Source: an uncultured Eubacterium sp.
Lineage (GTDB): Bacteria > Bacillota > Clostridia > Lachnospirales > Lachnospiraceae
DNA length: 64,000 nt
Direction of reading: 5' to 3'
Assembly: GCA_948579355.1 (NCBI GenBank)
Contig: CAPAOV010000015.1
Coordinates: 1 to 64,000 of the forward strand
Position numbers and translations under genes: made by a program. Shown in pieces: positions 1 through 10,515 of the stretch; positions within the stretch are counted from its first letter, which is position 1, and each line of letters starts with the position of its first letter. Below the pieces are notes generated by a model. The model saw nothing but the letters and a program-made list of their open reading frames with translations, was not told the DNA's origin and ran no database searches.

Positions 1-1
1 G

Positions 2-133
2 GTGCATAAGTACCGGCGAGCGGTCAATGCTGCAAAAGTCAGGAAAAACGACATTGCAGACAGCGAGTTTTGCGAGGAGGCGGCGAAAGATTTCTGTAAA
101 CAAAAGAAACAATGTATTTTTCGTTGGGAGTGA
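2..133 (+). CDS. C-terminal end of an unidentified protein (partial)
   Basis: The frame is open from the window edge and ends at TGA 131-133. It gives 43 residues rich in Lys, Arg and acidic side chains, ending in IFRWE. The composition looks like a real soluble protein C-terminus, not random translation. No family is recognisable from so short a piece and the start lies outside the window. A second, longer frame overlapping it (27-251) lacks a ribosome site and looks like noise. Confidence 0.4.
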   Translation: MHKYRRAVNAAKVRKNDIADSEFCEEAAKDFCKQKKQCIFRWE

Positions 134-212
134 ATACCGGATGAGATACCGCATAATACCCGCTGACCTGATAAAAAATAGCGGCGCACAGGACATATTT
201 TCCTTTAAATCA

Positions 213-288
213 AAAAAATACTATCCGCCTCATATCGACTGCCAAACCTGATAAGGCTGGTTTCCATATGATTTGGATAGTATTTTTA
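213..288. terminator. Long hairpin, probable bidirectional terminator
   Basis: A perfect 13-bp outer stem (AAAAATACTATCC at 214-226 with its complement at 275-287) encloses inner arms (CATAT at 231-235 with ATATG at 266-270; AAACC at 244-248 with GGTTT at 259-263). A/T tracts on both sides suit termination in either direction. It lies just past the stop of the chemoreceptor gene on the minus strand. Confidence 0.7.
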
Positions 289-303
289 TTTTATTGCGGT
301 TTT

Positions 304-2358
304 CTATTTGCTAAACCGACTCACAATCTCCTGAATGGATTCTGCATTCTGGCGATTCTCTTTTACTACTTTTACAAGTACTTCTGCTTCCTGATTCGTC
401 TGTTCGTCTTTCTTGACAATATCCTGAACACCCATTTCATTTTCACTGGAAGAAATCTGAACCGTGTCAAGCTGACTGCGCATCTTTTCAATCGACTCGG
501 CAAAAATGCGGGATGCTTCCTGTATTTCTGCCATTATGTCCTGCACATTTTCTACCGACACATTTGATTCATTGGCATAAGAAGACAACGCCTTTAACTG
601 TTTTCCTACATCTTCCGTCATAAAGCCGACGATATTCTGGAAACATCTCTGTATCCGTTCAATGTATGAATTTGTCTCGGCACATATATTCTGAATTTGC
701 GTAGCCGCCTCTGAAGAATTGGAAGCCAGATTACCAATTTCTTCCGCAACAACGGCAAATCCGCGTCCGGCCTCTCCCGCACGGGCTGCTTCAATAGAAG
801 CATTGAGGGAAAGCAAATTTGTCTGATTGGTAATGTCAATAATCTGCGCAACCATGTCGTTGATTCGGGTCAGCGAATTTAACTCTTTCATTGCCTCCTC
901 AATTTCCATCCGGTTCTCATTCATCTTCTCATCGGTTACGCGAAGAGAAGTGTTCGCCAAATCTTTCATTTCCATCGAAATGTCCATCAGTGAGCGGCTT
1001 CTCTTGTCACCCTGCTCGACTTTGTCTTTCACCTGTTTTACCAAATCAGAAATATGTGCAATCTCCCGATTGGCAACATCAATCGCGCCATTGGTCGTAA
1101 TAATGCTTGCCGCCAGCTCTTCTGTCGTCGCTGCATTGTCGTCAACGCTGTTCAGCAGGGACATGGATACATCATTCATCGTACCGGAAGCCACATTCAG
1201 AGAAGACGTACACTCTGACAGCGTCGAAACAATATTTTGGAATGCACTGTAAAGGAAGTCCAGCGCCGTTGCTATATGTCCCACTTCGCTCTTATGTCCG
1301 GCATAAGGAGCCAACTGTCCTGACTGCGCCAAGTTCAAATGACTCAACTGTACAATTGATTCTTCTACCAGTTTTAATGGTTTTGTATTCTTTCTCACGA
1401 CAAGCCATGCCAGAACGGAAATAAAGATAAAAGCTCCAATACAAATCAATCCGAGAATGAGCATGTTCTCGTTTGCCGTCTTGTAAATCTCGCTTGCGGA
1501 GTCGCTCATCACAACCGCCCAACCGCGGTCTTTAACCGCCTGATATACGGCAACATGCTTACTGCCATTCTCCGCCTTATATTCCATTGTGCCATCCGTA
1601 ACCTTTGCATTCTTACTCAACTGGTCAATAATGGATAAATAAGTAGCTTCTTTGATTTCGGTAGCCATTTTCTTTTCATCCTTATTGAAAATATGAGTTT
1701 TTGTCTCCGTATTAATCATGGCAAATTCGGCATTCTCCAAGCCGTCTACTTTCAACTCATCGAGCAGAACTTTCAGACCCTCTGCAAAAGGCCCGCCGCC
1801 CACATAACCGATAATCGTCGAACCATCCGTATCATAAACCGGACAATACATTGATAAAATCAGCTTTTTCGAAGCCGGAGAAACGATAATTCCCGTATTA
1901 TAAATATCTTTTGCCTCTTTCATCGAATTTTGCAGCGCCTTTAAGGCATCCCCTTTTCGGGTAGTAATGCCGACTACTTTAGGATTACTATGCGCCAACA
2001 CGTATGTATCCTCCCAACGGGATGTATACACGCCCTCCCACTGGGTCAGCTTCTTGAAATAACTCTCCGTATACTGCTGCGCCCGCTGCTGAATCGCCTT
2101 ATCCTTTGGGTTTTTCAACAAATCTGCAATGATTGGAGCCTGACTGTACGAAATCAAAATGGTCTCCGAATCCCTGACGTACTGGTCAACAATTCTCTCC
2201 CTTGCCTCCAGTGACGTCTTCATATTGTTCATCGCTGTCTTTTTCATTGCCGTAGTCATGTTGTAGTTGGCAACAAGGAACAATCCGGCAATACAGATTG
2301 CAGTAACAGCGGATACGGCAATCGTTATGAGCGTACTCATTTTTTTGTTTTTGAACAT
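304..2358 (-). CDS. Methyl-accepting chemotaxis protein with Cache sensor
   Basis: Transmembrane chemoreceptor of 684 residues. A membrane helix near residues 10-33 is followed by a large extracytoplasmic region of dCache type (about 35-290), a second helix near 300-322, a HAMP segment and a long cytoplasmic coiled coil. The signalling hairpin tip is clear ([20 protein letters not shown], then EEIGNLA). This is the region that contacts CheA and CheW in the family. No C-terminal CheR-binding pentapeptide is visible. The ATG at 2358 is preferred over an upstream GTG (2367) because AGGAGG sits 9 nt before it. The gene follows the PurF-like gene by 46 nt and may share its transcript. No other chemotaxis or flagellar gene is in the window. 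The ligand cannot be told. Confidence 0.93.
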   Translation of the reverse strand: MFKNKKMSTLITIAVSAVTAICIAGLFLVANYNMTTAMKKTAMNNMKTSLEARERIVDQYVRDSETILISYSQAPIIADLLKNPKDKAIQQRAQQYTESYFKKLTQWEGVYTSRWEDTYVLAHSNPKVVGITTRKGDALKALQNSMKEAKDIYNTGIIVSPASKKLILSMYCPVYDTDGSTIIGYVGGGPFAEGLKVLLDELKVDGLENAEFAMINTETKTHIFNKDEKKMATEIKEATYLSIIDQLSKNAKVTDGTMEYKAENGSKHVAVYQAVKDRGWAVVMSDSASEIYKTANENMLILGLICIGAFIFISVLAWLVVRKNTKPLKLVEESIVQLSHLNLAQSGQLAPYAGHKSEVGHIATALDFLYSAFQNIVSTLSECTSSLNVASGTMNDVSMSLLNSVDDNAATTEELAASIITTNGAIDVANREIAHISDLVKQVKDKVEQGDKRSRSLMDISMEMKDLANTSLRVTDEKMNENRMEIEEAMKELNSLTRINDMVAQIIDITNQTNLLSLNASIEAARAGEAGRGFAVVAEEIGNLASNSSEAATQIQNICAETNSYIERIQRCFQNIVGFMTEDVGKQLKALSSYANESNVSVENVQDIMAEIQEASRIFAESIEKMRSQLDTVQISSSENEMGVQDIVKKDEQTNQEAEVLVKVVKENRQNAESIQEIVSRFSK

Positions 2359-2404
2359 TTGGAACACCCTCCTTTTATTTTTTGGTATATAATATATGAA
2401 ACTA

Positions 2405-3823
2405 TTAATCCCCTATATCCTTTCCATCCCAGCAATATGTACACAGCTTCTCTCTCGGAATACCGACAGCCTCCAGCATATCATCGAGACGATTAAAGCG
2501 GAGTGATGTGAAATTCAATTCTTTACGGATTTCTTCTATCATATTTTCATACTCTTTCGTTTCGGGGTCGGTATACTTTTGCAAAATTTCTTCCGATACG
2601 TCCTGCGTACCTTCTAATTTGGCAATCACACGTCTGGTAATCAAATCCATCTCCGAAGAAGAGCGTGAAAAATTTAAAAATTTACAGCCATACACTAAAG
2701 GCGGACAAGCCGGCCGAATATGAACTTCTCTGGCCCCGCTCTCATAGAGAAATTCCGTTGTCTCGCGCAATTGCGTTCCACGGACAATTGAATCGTCAAT
2801 GAGAAGAATGCTCTTGTCCTTTATCAAATCGTGAACCGCTAACATTTTCATTTTGGCAATCATGTCCCTCTTGCTCTGTACCGTAGGCATGAAAGAGCGC
2901 GGCCACGTCGGTGTGTATTTAATAAACGGGCGGGAAAACGGAATCCCCGACTCATTGGCATATCCTACCGCATGCGCTGTTCCCGAATCCGGAACACCCG
3001 CAACAATATCCGGTTTCACATTATCCCGTTTCGCCATATTTTTCCCACAGCTATACCGCATCTGTTCTACACTGACGCCCTCGTAAGAACTTGACGGATA
3101 ACCGTAATAAACCCACAAAAATGTACAGATTTTCATCTGCGAGCCCGGTGCCATCAGCGTCTTAATCCCCTCGTCGTTGACGATGACAATCTCGCCCGGC
3201 CCCAACTCTTTCCACTGATGATAACCTAAATTCTGAAAAGAGAACGACTCCATCGCCAGACAATAAGAATCTCCTTTATTGCCAATGACAAGCGGCGTTC
3301 TTCCATATTTATCCCTCGCCGCATAAATCCCTTTCGGCGTAAGCACCAGCAACGTCAGAGAACCATCTATCGTTTCCAGGGCATAATGAATCCCCTCAAT
3401 CAGATTTTCCTTTTGATTTATCAATGCCGCAACAAGCTCCGTAGGATTAATATCCCCTCCGCTCATCTCCAGAAAATGAGTATTATTGTTTGAAAAAATG
3501 TTATCTACAATTTCCTTTGCATTATTAATCTTACTAACTGTTGTAATGGCAAATGTACCGTGATGGGAACGAACGATGAGCGGCTGCGGCTCATAATCTG
3601 AAATACAGCCAATGCCGTAGTACCCTTTCATCTGCCGCATGTCTTTGTCAAACTTCGTCCGGAATGGTGCGTTCTCAATATTATGAATCGCACGGTCAAA
3701 TCCATCCTCTCCATAAACAGCCATACCTGCCCGTCTTGTTCCCAGATGGGAATGATAATCCGTTCCAAAAAATAAATCAAACAAACAATCGTCTTTTGAT
3801 GAAACTCCAAAAAATCCGCCCAT
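2405..3823 (-). CDS. Amidophosphoribosyltransferase-like protein without the catalytic Cys
   Basis: 472 residues with PurF architecture: an N-terminal Ntn-type glutamine amidotransferase region (about 1-210), then a phosphoribosyltransferase domain with the PRPP loop [11 protein letters not shown]. Cysteines in KIC, YGC and the C-terminal CTYC are placed like the [4Fe-4S] ligands of Bacillus-type PurF. In true PurF the residue after the start Met is the Cys nucleophile (MCGI..., or exposed by propeptide cleavage). Here the protein begins MGGFFG, and the DNA reads ATG GGC GGA. Glutaminase activity by the standard mechanism is therefore not expected. It might use ammonia, be regulatory, or have another substrate. 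GGAGG lies 5 nt before the ATG. It follows glgB, not other pur genes. Confidence 0.85.
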   Translation of the reverse strand: MGGFFGVSSKDDCLFDLFFGTDYHSHLGTRRAGMAVYGEDGFDRAIHNIENAPFRTKFDKDMRQMKGYYGIGCISDYEPQPLIVRSHHGTFAITTVSKINNAKEIVDNIFSNNNTHFLEMSGGDINPTELVAALINQKENLIEGIHYALETIDGSLTLLVLTPKGIYAARDKYGRTPLVIGNKGDSYCLAMESFSFQNLGYHQWKELGPGEIVIVNDEGIKTLMAPGSQMKICTFLWVYYGYPSSSYEGVSVEQMRYSCGKNMAKRDNVKPDIVAGVPDSGTAHAVGYANESGIPFSRPFIKYTPTWPRSFMPTVQSKRDMIAKMKMLAVHDLIKDKSILLIDDSIVRGTQLRETTEFLYESGAREVHIRPACPPLVYGCKFLNFSRSSSEMDLITRRVIAKLEGTQDVSEEILQKYTDPETKEYENMIEEIRKELNFTSLRFNRLDDMLEAVGIPREKLCTYCWDGKDIGD

Positions 3824-3926
3824 GATATCCTCCGTTCTGTGCCATGAATTTTAGTTTAACGTTGTTTCGTTTCACTATTAAGTATAACACGAAATTTTGA
3901 GAATACCAGCGAAAATTTTTTCCTAT

Positions 3927-6209
3927 TTATTTTGTTACATAATCATACTTTAGTATAACTACGGAAAGTGGCGGCAAATAGAGCGTTAATTCGTAATAAT
4001 CCTGTTTTTCTTTCTCACTCACGGCTTCCCCCGGTTTTGGCACGGTCGGCTTACTGACTTTTTTCGCCTTTAACGTCTTTTTATTGACACGGCCCAAACC
4101 GCCGAAACGCTCTTCGTCTGAATTTAATATCTCGGTAAACGTTCCCTTACACGGTGCATTCACCTGATAGACCTCATGTGCGACCGGCGTAAAGTTGAGA
4201 ATGAACATCAACTGGTCTTTTGTTGAACTTCCACGCCGCACAAAGGCAACGGTGCTCGTCTCCGGACGCCAGCAATCCATCCATTCAAACCCCAGACTGT
4301 CAAAATCATTATAATAAAACGCATCGTACTCTTTGTACAAGCGATTCAGCTCGCGGATATAATCCTGCATCTGACGGTGGCGGATATCCTCGTCCAACAA
4401 AAACCAGTCAAGGCTGCGGTATTCCGCCCATTCTCTCTTCTGCGCAAATTCCTGCCCCATGAAGAGAAGTTTTTTGCCCGGATGCCCGTACATAAACCCA
4501 TATGTTGCACGGAGCGTGGCAAACTTATCTCCCTCCAGTCCCGGCATTTTATTCCACATTGAGCACTTCCCATGCACGACTTCGTCATGCGACAGCACTA
4601 AAATGTATTTTTCACTCAGATAATAATCAATGCTGAAACAAAGCTGCCCGTGATGAAACTGCTTAAAATACGGGTCGAGTTTCATGTACTCCAAAAAGTC
4701 ATTCATCCAGCCCATATTCCACTTAAAAGAGAAGCCAAGACCGTGTTCCAATACCGGCGCCGTCACTTTCGGCCACGCCGTAGACTCCTCCGCAATAATA
4801 TAAGAGCCCGGATATTCCTTTTCCACCTCTGCATTCAAATGCTGCAAAAAGTGTACGGCCTCATAGTTTTCATGCCCGCCGTCTTCGTTCGGCAGCCATT
4901 GGCCATCTTGCTTGCCATAGTCGAGATAGAGCATGGAAGCCACAGCGTCCACACGCAGTCCGTCGACATGAAACTTTTCTATCCAGAACAGCGCATTGGC
5001 AACGAGAAAGTTCTTCACTTCCATGCGTCCGTAATTAAATATATATGTTCCCCAGTCAGGATGCTCTCCTCGCCGGCTGTCCGGATGTTCATACAACGCC
5101 TGCCCGTCAAAACGCCCCAGACAATGAGCATCTTTCGGGAAATGCGCCGGAACCCAGTCGAGAATTACCTGAATGCCGCGCTGGTGCATTTCATCCACAA
5201 AATACATAAAATCTTTAGGGGTTCCATAACGGCTTGTCGGCGCATAATAACAGCCGACCTGATATCCCCATGAGCCGTCAAACGGGTATTCCGCGATTCC
5301 CATCAGTTCTACGTGTGTGTATCCCATATCGGATACATAATCGCCCAGCATCCCCGCCAATTCCCGATAACTGAAATTACCGTTGTCATCGTCTTCTATC
5401 CGCTTTTTCCATGAAGCCAAATGCACTTCATAAATACTCATCGGTTCACGCTCACGAATCTTCCGGGATTTTTTGGCATGCTCTTTCCGATACGCAGAAT
5501 CTCCCCATTCATACCCATCGAGCGAAGTAATCCGCGAGGCATTTCCCGGACGCAATTCCGCATAATTGCCATAAGGGTCAGTTTTATAAAGCTTCTCGCC
5601 GCTGCGGGAAGTAATCTCATACTTGTAGGCGGCGCCTTCCCATGCTCCCGGAACAAATAACTCAAATATACCGCTGCTGCCATGCATTATCATTTTGTGA
5701 AGACGGGCATCCCACATATTAAACTCGCCAATCACACTGACGCTGCACGCATCCGGCGCCCACACGGCAAACTGCGTTCCCTCGACGCCTCTCCGCATCA
5801 TGCGGTGAGCGCCGAGTTTATTATAAATCTTGTGATGGTTCCCTTCTGCCAGAAGATGCTTGTCCAACTCGCCGAACATTTTGCCAAAGGCATAGGGGTC
5901 GTCAATCTCAATAATATCATCTTCTGCATATTGAATGCGCAGGCGGTATGTTTTTAAGCGGGCTGATTTTTTCTCGATAACAAAGCCAAAGAGCCCCTCC
6001 AGCTCCATCGGCTCCATCTCGCCAGCCACTTTGCCGCAATGGTCCAATACCCAGACAGCCTGCGCACACGGACGATATGCAGTAAAAATCTGTACATCTT
6101 CTTCTTTAAATATATGGCAGCCAAGTAAGTCGTTTGGAGCATTGATGATGCCCTGCTCCAATTCTCTCATCATCGGCTTACTGGTCCATTGCTCCAAGTA
6201 TTTATTCAT
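3927..6209 (-). CDS. glgB: 1,4-alpha-glucan branching enzyme
   Basis: 760 residues. It forms alpha-1,6 branches in glycogen by cutting and transferring alpha-1,4 chains. CBM48-type beta-sandwich regions occupy roughly residues 20-215, followed by a GH13 barrel. GH13 motifs are present: DWVPAHFPKD (region I), DGLRVDAVAS with the nucleophile Asp (region II), EEST with the acid/base Glu (region III) and SHDEVVHGK (region IV). The C-terminal all-beta domain carries a Lys/Pro/Glu-rich insert (KVSKPTVPKPGEAVSEKEK) just before the last strands. The start is 18 nt past the phosphoglucomutase stop, so the two are one operon for glucose-phosphate to glycogen flux. No ADP-glucose pyrophosphorylase or synthase gene is in the window. 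Confidence 0.96.
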   Translation of the reverse strand: MNKYLEQWTSKPMMRELEQGIINAPNDLLGCHIFKEEDVQIFTAYRPCAQAVWVLDHCGKVAGEMEPMELEGLFGFVIEKKSARLKTYRLRIQYAEDDIIEIDDPYAFGKMFGELDKHLLAEGNHHKIYNKLGAHRMMRRGVEGTQFAVWAPDACSVSVIGEFNMWDARLHKMIMHGSSGIFELFVPGAWEGAAYKYEITSRSGEKLYKTDPYGNYAELRPGNASRITSLDGYEWGDSAYRKEHAKKSRKIREREPMSIYEVHLASWKKRIEDDDNGNFSYRELAGMLGDYVSDMGYTHVELMGIAEYPFDGSWGYQVGCYYAPTSRYGTPKDFMYFVDEMHQRGIQVILDWVPAHFPKDAHCLGRFDGQALYEHPDSRRGEHPDWGTYIFNYGRMEVKNFLVANALFWIEKFHVDGLRVDAVASMLYLDYGKQDGQWLPNEDGGHENYEAVHFLQHLNAEVEKEYPGSYIIAEESTAWPKVTAPVLEHGLGFSFKWNMGWMNDFLEYMKLDPYFKQFHHGQLCFSIDYYLSEKYILVLSHDEVVHGKCSMWNKMPGLEGDKFATLRATYGFMYGHPGKKLLFMGQEFAQKREWAEYRSLDWFLLDEDIRHRQMQDYIRELNRLYKEYDAFYYNDFDSLGFEWMDCWRPETSTVAFVRRGSSTKDQLMFILNFTPVAHEVYQVNAPCKGTFTEILNSDEERFGGLGRVNKKTLKAKKVSKPTVPKPGEAVSEKEKQDYYELTLYLPPLSVVILKYDYVTK

Positions 6210-6226
6210 ATGGTTTCTCCTACCTT

Positions 6227-7963
6227 TTATCCAAGCTGTTCCAGCAATTCTTTTACAACTCCTGCAAGCTCTTCTGATTTTTGTTGCGCATTGTCCAGAC
6301 TGTCGCCGACAACACCGAAATAAATCTTAATCTTCGGCTCCGTACCCGAAGGACGCACACAAAGCCATGCGTCGTCGGTCAGCTCAAAGTAGAGTACATT
6401 CGACTTCGGAATCCCCGTAGGCTTCGTCTCGCCGGTTTTCACATCCCGGATAATATCCTTTTCATAATCTCTCGTTGCCAATACCTGATATTTGCCAAAT
6501 GCCATCGGCGGATTCTCGCGAAGACTGTCCATAATGGATTTAATCTTAGCCAATCCCTCCAGTCCTTTATGTGTAATGGCAATGACATCATCTTTGTAAT
6601 ATCCGTATTTCTCATACATTTCCAACATGGCATCCCAAATCGTTTTGCCGCGCAGTTTATAGTATGCAGCCGCCTCACAGAGCGCCATGGAAGCCACAAT
6701 CGCATCTTTATCTCTGGCATGAGTACCAATCAGGCAGCCGTAACTCTCCTCAAAACCAAAGAGATAGTGTCCTTTTCCGGTCGTCTCCATACGCAGAATT
6801 TCTTTGCCTATCCACTTGAAGCCCGTCAGGCATTCGGTAACTTTAATCCCATAATGTTTTGCGATAGCGTCAACCATATTCGATGTAACAACCGTCTTAA
6901 TCAGCTCGCCATCTTCTGGCAGACTGCCCTCCAGTTCCAGCTTCTGTCCAATCTCATAATCCGCCAGAAAACTTCCCGACATATTTCCGGTCAGGCAAAT
7001 GTATTCGCCGCTTTTTGTATCTTTCACATACACGCCCAGACGGTCGGCATCCGGGTCAGTCGCCAATACCAAATCAGCATCTTTTTCTTTTGCCAGTTTC
7101 AACGCCAGTTCAAATGCTTCCGCAGCTTCCGGATTTGGATAACTTACGGTAGGGAACTCCCCGTCCGGCAGTTCCTGTTCCGGTACTACGAATACGTGCT
7201 TGAAGCCGAGTTCTTTCAAGATGCGGCGTACCGGAAGATTACCGGTTCCATGAAGCGGCGTGTAAACGATTTTTAAATCATCCGAAGCTTTCTTTATGCA
7301 ATTCGGGTGCAATACGTTTTTCTTTAATTCTTCCATATAGCGGTCGTCAATCTCTGCTCCGATGCTCTTGTAAAGTCCCGCTTTTACAGCTTCTTCCTTA
7401 CTCATCGTCTTCACTGTCGCATAGTCCGTCACCGCTTTCACTTCATCCATAATACCAGCGTCATGCGGCGGGGTAATCTGTGCGCCATCTTCCCAATAAA
7501 CCTTATATCCATTGTATTCCGGCGGATTGTGGCTTGCCGTTATATTGATACCGGAGATACATCCGAGTTCACGAACCGCAAAGGATAGTTCCGGTGTCGG
7601 ACGAAGCGTCTCAAAAACAAATGCTTTGATGCCATTGGCTGCGAGACAGCAGGCCGCCTCATCGGCAAATTCCGGTGACATACGACGGGAATCATAAGCG
7701 ATTGCCACACCTTTATCCTGTGCTTTCTGCCCGATGATGTAATTTGCAAGCCCCTGTGTCGCCTTGCGAACCGTGTATACATTCATACGGTTTGTTCCGG
7801 CGCCGATAATGCCGCGTAAACCAGCCGTACCAAATTCAAGGTCAGCATAAAAACGCTCTTTAATCTCTTTGTCGTCTCCGGCAATATCCCTAAGCTCTTT
7901 CTTTGTCTCCTCGTCAAAATACGGATTTGACAACCATGCTTCGTATGTTTCTTTATAGTCCAT
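6227..7963 (-). CDS. pgm: Alpha-phosphoglucomutase
   Basis: 578 residues, alpha-D-phosphohexomutase superfamily, interconverting glucose 1-phosphate and glucose 6-phosphate. The active phosphoserine loop (TASHNPPEYNG), Mg-binding loop (DPDADR), sugar-binding loop (GFEESYG) and C-terminal phosphate-binding loop (RPSGTEPKIK) all occur in order. The length fits the Firmicutes PgcA-type group of about 575-580 residues. AGGAGG lies 6 nt before the ATG. glgB starts right after it. Phosphomannomutase activity cannot be excluded from sequence. Confidence 0.94.
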   Translation of the reverse strand: MDYKETYEAWLSNPYFDEETKKELRDIAGDDKEIKERFYADLEFGTAGLRGIIGAGTNRMNVYTVRKATQGLANYIIGQKAQDKGVAIAYDSRRMSPEFADEAACCLAANGIKAFVFETLRPTPELSFAVRELGCISGINITASHNPPEYNGYKVYWEDGAQITPPHDAGIMDEVKAVTDYATVKTMSKEEAVKAGLYKSIGAEIDDRYMEELKKNVLHPNCIKKASDDLKIVYTPLHGTGNLPVRRILKELGFKHVFVVPEQELPDGEFPTVSYPNPEAAEAFELALKLAKEKDADLVLATDPDADRLGVYVKDTKSGEYICLTGNMSGSFLADYEIGQKLELEGSLPEDGELIKTVVTSNMVDAIAKHYGIKVTECLTGFKWIGKEILRMETTGKGHYLFGFEESYGCLIGTHARDKDAIVASMALCEAAAYYKLRGKTIWDAMLEMYEKYGYYKDDVIAITHKGLEGLAKIKSIMDSLRENPPMAFGKYQVLATRDYEKDIIRDVKTGETKPTGIPKSNVLYFELTDDAWLCVRPSGTEPKIKIYFGVVGDSLDNAQQKSEELAGVVKELLEQLG

Positions 7964-8026
7964 AATCTTCCTCCTATCCGTCGCTTTGCGACTTCTTTTT
8001 TATAATCACCCTTTACGGGAAAGATT

Positions 8027-9337
8027 CTATCCTTTTCCTTCCTTTTCCAAATCCGGAAAACTCCATGTCACGTCCTGACTGTCATCCGAAAGCTGGATGC
8101 TGTAACTCTTTGTCTCATATCCCTCTTTCGCCAGTGTAATCGTTACATTTCCTATCATTTTTGTAAAACTGCACGGAGCCACACCTTTATAAGTGCCGTC
8201 AATATAGACGGCGGCGCCGTTCGGGGCGCTCACGGTTATCTTGTGCTCCTTATCGTACGTGGCAGCCGGCGTGGAAGAAGCAGCGGGCGTATCCTTTTCG
8301 GACACAGAACTGGACGAATCCTCCTCTTCGACCTCCGCCTTTTCTTCTGCCAAATCAATCTTTATCGTAAGATTCGGGTCTTGTACATGAATGACGCCAG
8401 TATAGTTATTATAACCCTCAAGCTCTACTTTTATTGAATGATTCCCATATTTTAGGGAAATCGGTTTCGAAGAATCTTTGAGAACGCCGTTCACGTAAAG
8501 TTCCGCCCCCTCGGGACTTATTTTGAAACGGACTCTGGCTGTATCCGGCACCTGATTCCGAAATTGCGCCATATTAACTTCCGTTACCTGACCGCGCTTT
8601 ACCTCTACCGAAGCCTCGCTTGTCAAATCGCCGTTATTCATCGTGAAAAGCTGTAGTCCCTCCGGTACCGTCAGCAGCATATTTTTCGACACCGGCAAAA
8701 TCATTTCCCCGCGCACCGTGACAATGCCGCCGAGAAAATCGGCATAATTCTTTGGCTGGATATAACCGTGCCCACGGGTCACGATAATTGAATAAGCCTG
8801 TCCTTTCGTACCCCGAAATGTAATCTTATCCTCTGCGGTAATCTCCATCGGCTGTATCAGTTTTCCGTTGGAAAACACCGGAAGCCGCTCCGTATAAGAA
8901 TAGTTCATGTCCTGAATCGTCAGATAATTCTTTTCCTGATGCAGGCGCACCGTTGTATCTTCTATCAGGGATACCCCCGACGTCTCCTGCAACTTCACAA
9001 TCCTTCTGCCATCTTCGCTTGTATATACGTCAAAAACCTCTCCCGGCTCTATTTCCGATATCGCCAACTGATTTTCATTTTTCGTCAGCAGCGCAGTAGC
9101 GCCGGAATAAGGATAACTTTCAATTTTGTCAAATGAGGCGTTATAAAACTCAATCGTCGTAAGGTCCGTGTCAATTGCCCTGACAACACCGACAAAATCC
9201 ACTCCCCTTTCGTATGTTACACCCTCATTTGGCTGCTCTGTCGCTCTCGGCCTGTTTCTGTTAAAACTACATCCGCTTATTCCGATAACAAGAAGCAGTA
9301 AAATTCCCAAAAAAATCTTTTGTTTCATACGTCTCAT
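8027..9337 (-). CDS. PEGA-domain lipoprotein
   Basis: 436 residues. The N-terminus has a basic patch, a hydrophobic stretch and a lipobox ending ISGC, so it is likely lipid-anchored outside the membrane. The middle is beta-rich. Two PEGA-type repeats are visible, one near 260-320 (ISPEGAELYVNG) and one near 365-425 (APNGAAVYIDG followed by KGVAPCSF). A low-complexity Glu/Ser/Ala/Thr linker separates them. PEGA domains are surface-associated beta modules with no fixed enzymatic role. AGGTGG lies 4 nt before the ATG. It may be first in the transcript leading to pgm-glgB, with a 63-nt gap. Confidence 0.8.
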   Translation of the reverse strand: MRRMKQKIFLGILLLLVIGISGCSFNRNRPRATEQPNEGVTYERGVDFVGVVRAIDTDLTTIEFYNASFDKIESYPYSGATALLTKNENQLAISEIEPGEVFDVYTSEDGRRIVKLQETSGVSLIEDTTVRLHQEKNYLTIQDMNYSYTERLPVFSNGKLIQPMEITAEDKITFRGTKGQAYSIIVTRGHGYIQPKNYADFLGGIVTVRGEMILPVSKNMLLTVPEGLQLFTMNNGDLTSEASVEVKRGQVTEVNMAQFRNQVPDTARVRFKISPEGAELYVNGVLKDSSKPISLKYGNHSIKVELEGYNNYTGVIHVQDPNLTIKIDLAEEKAEVEEEDSSSSVSEKDTPAASSTPAATYDKEHKITVSAPNGAAVYIDGTYKGVAPCSFTKMIGNVTITLAKEGYETKSYSIQLSDDSQDVTWSFPDLEKEGKG

Positions 9338-9398
9338 TTTTCCACCTGCATTTTCTTTCTATAAGGACTTTTATTGTACCACATTTTGCCACAAATGA

Positions 9399-10385
9399 CT
9401 AGTTATTCTTTTCAAATGCCGCCAATCTTTTTAAAAATTGTGCCTTTCTTTCTTCCTGTTCCTGCACATCTTTCATTTTTTCCAAACTCTTGTCAGATAT
9501 CCATGTCTTTTTTCCGTTCATGTACTGATTCAGAAGCTTCCAATATTTAATCGGATAGGACAGCGTAGTGGAGACAAATTCTTTCTCTCCTCCCTCCAAC
9601 GCCACATTTTCAATATATCCCTCCCAAATCGCTTTTCCTTTTTCCCAATTCCACAGATTCTTTTCCATCGTCTTGCGCATAAAGTACACCAAATCCATTA
9701 ATTGTATACCCATTGCCGCGTGTTCAAAATTCGTTGTCGCCAGTCCGTCCTTTGTCTGAATCAGATTATGGTAATTATATCCCCCATGACAGACGTCTCT
9801 TGTCTCGCTGCCATGCATCTGATAATATTCCGACTGACGCAGTTTCTCCCTCGCCCCCGCCGCCTGAGCGGCAAACTTAGCATAACACCCCATGGCAAAA
9901 CGCTCAAAATCACTCTTTCGCTTCTTCCCTTTCATATAAGTATATACCCGCTTCATCTCCCGATTGTGCCTGTCGTATTGCTGTAACAACGTTTCACCAA
10001 CAGAGACCGGAACCTGCGAATAATTTTTTAAGCATTGATGAAGACGGCCGAGATTTGCTGCAATCTCCATCAGCCCCTGACTGCTCTTGTAGTCGCAGTC
10101 CTCTCCCGCATACCATTCATAGACCACGTACTGCTCTCCTGTCTCACATACAGTGACCCATTCACCTGCTTTGTTTTTAACAGCCCAATCCAACTGTTTC
10201 ATTCCCTGCAATCGCAAATGCTCTTTAACTTCATTTTCAAATGCAAAATGGGAGGTAATGCTTGTATATTCACGCATAAGACGCAAGCCCTCATTGGTGT
10301 CCAACAGAACAGCCCCTCTGGCTCTGCGTCGGTTTTTCACCTGAAAATCATATTGCTCTAACGCCAACTCCTGTCTGTCTTCCAC
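9399..10385 (-). CDS. CotS-family (spore coat / APH-fold) protein with degenerate kinase motifs
   Basis: 328 residues resembling the CotS/YutH spore-coat group of the aminoglycoside-phosphotransferase fold. The N-lobe (about 15-110) has the usual strand pattern. The Brenner-type loop reads CHGGYNYHN where active kinases have HGDxxxxN, and the metal motif reads NFEHA in place of (I)DFD. Both canonical Asp residues appear replaced, so catalysis is doubtful. The family is known for spore-coat assembly in Bacillus, and a similar role here is inference. The gene is divergent from the DUF885 lipoprotein gene. Confidence 0.75.
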   Translation of the reverse strand: MEDRQELALEQYDFQVKNRRRARGAVLLDTNEGLRLMREYTSITSHFAFENEVKEHLRLQGMKQLDWAVKNKAGEWVTVCETGEQYVVYEWYAGEDCDYKSSQGLMEIAANLGRLHQCLKNYSQVPVSVGETLLQQYDRHNREMKRVYTYMKGKKRKSDFERFAMGCYAKFAAQAAGAREKLRQSEYYQMHGSETRDVCHGGYNYHNLIQTKDGLATTNFEHAAMGIQLMDLVYFMRKTMEKNLWNWEKGKAIWEGYIENVALEGGEKEFVSTTLSYPIKYWKLLNQYMNGKKTWISDKSLEKMKDVQEQEERKAQFLKRLAAFEKNN

Positions 10386-10515
10386 AAAACCCCTCCTCGT
10401 ATTTCCCTTTTCTCTGCCTTAAATTCTATGATACAGAATGGAAAATATGCGGAAATAACATAATTATTTTGCGAGCTTCGTATACTTTAAATAATTTCAT
10501 TACCGGAGGTCAAAC

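Noticed and set aside
27..251. Open frame of 74 codons at the window start
   Set aside because: No ribosome site, composition unlike a protein (Arg-run then Tyr/Lys), and it overlaps the better frame 2-133 and the terminator.
4650..5273. 207-codon frame opposite glgB
   Set aside because: Antisense shadow of a clear GH13 gene; no start signal.
6281..7276. 331-codon frame opposite the phosphoglucomutase gene
   Set aside because: Antisense shadow; its length comes from the codon bias of the real gene.
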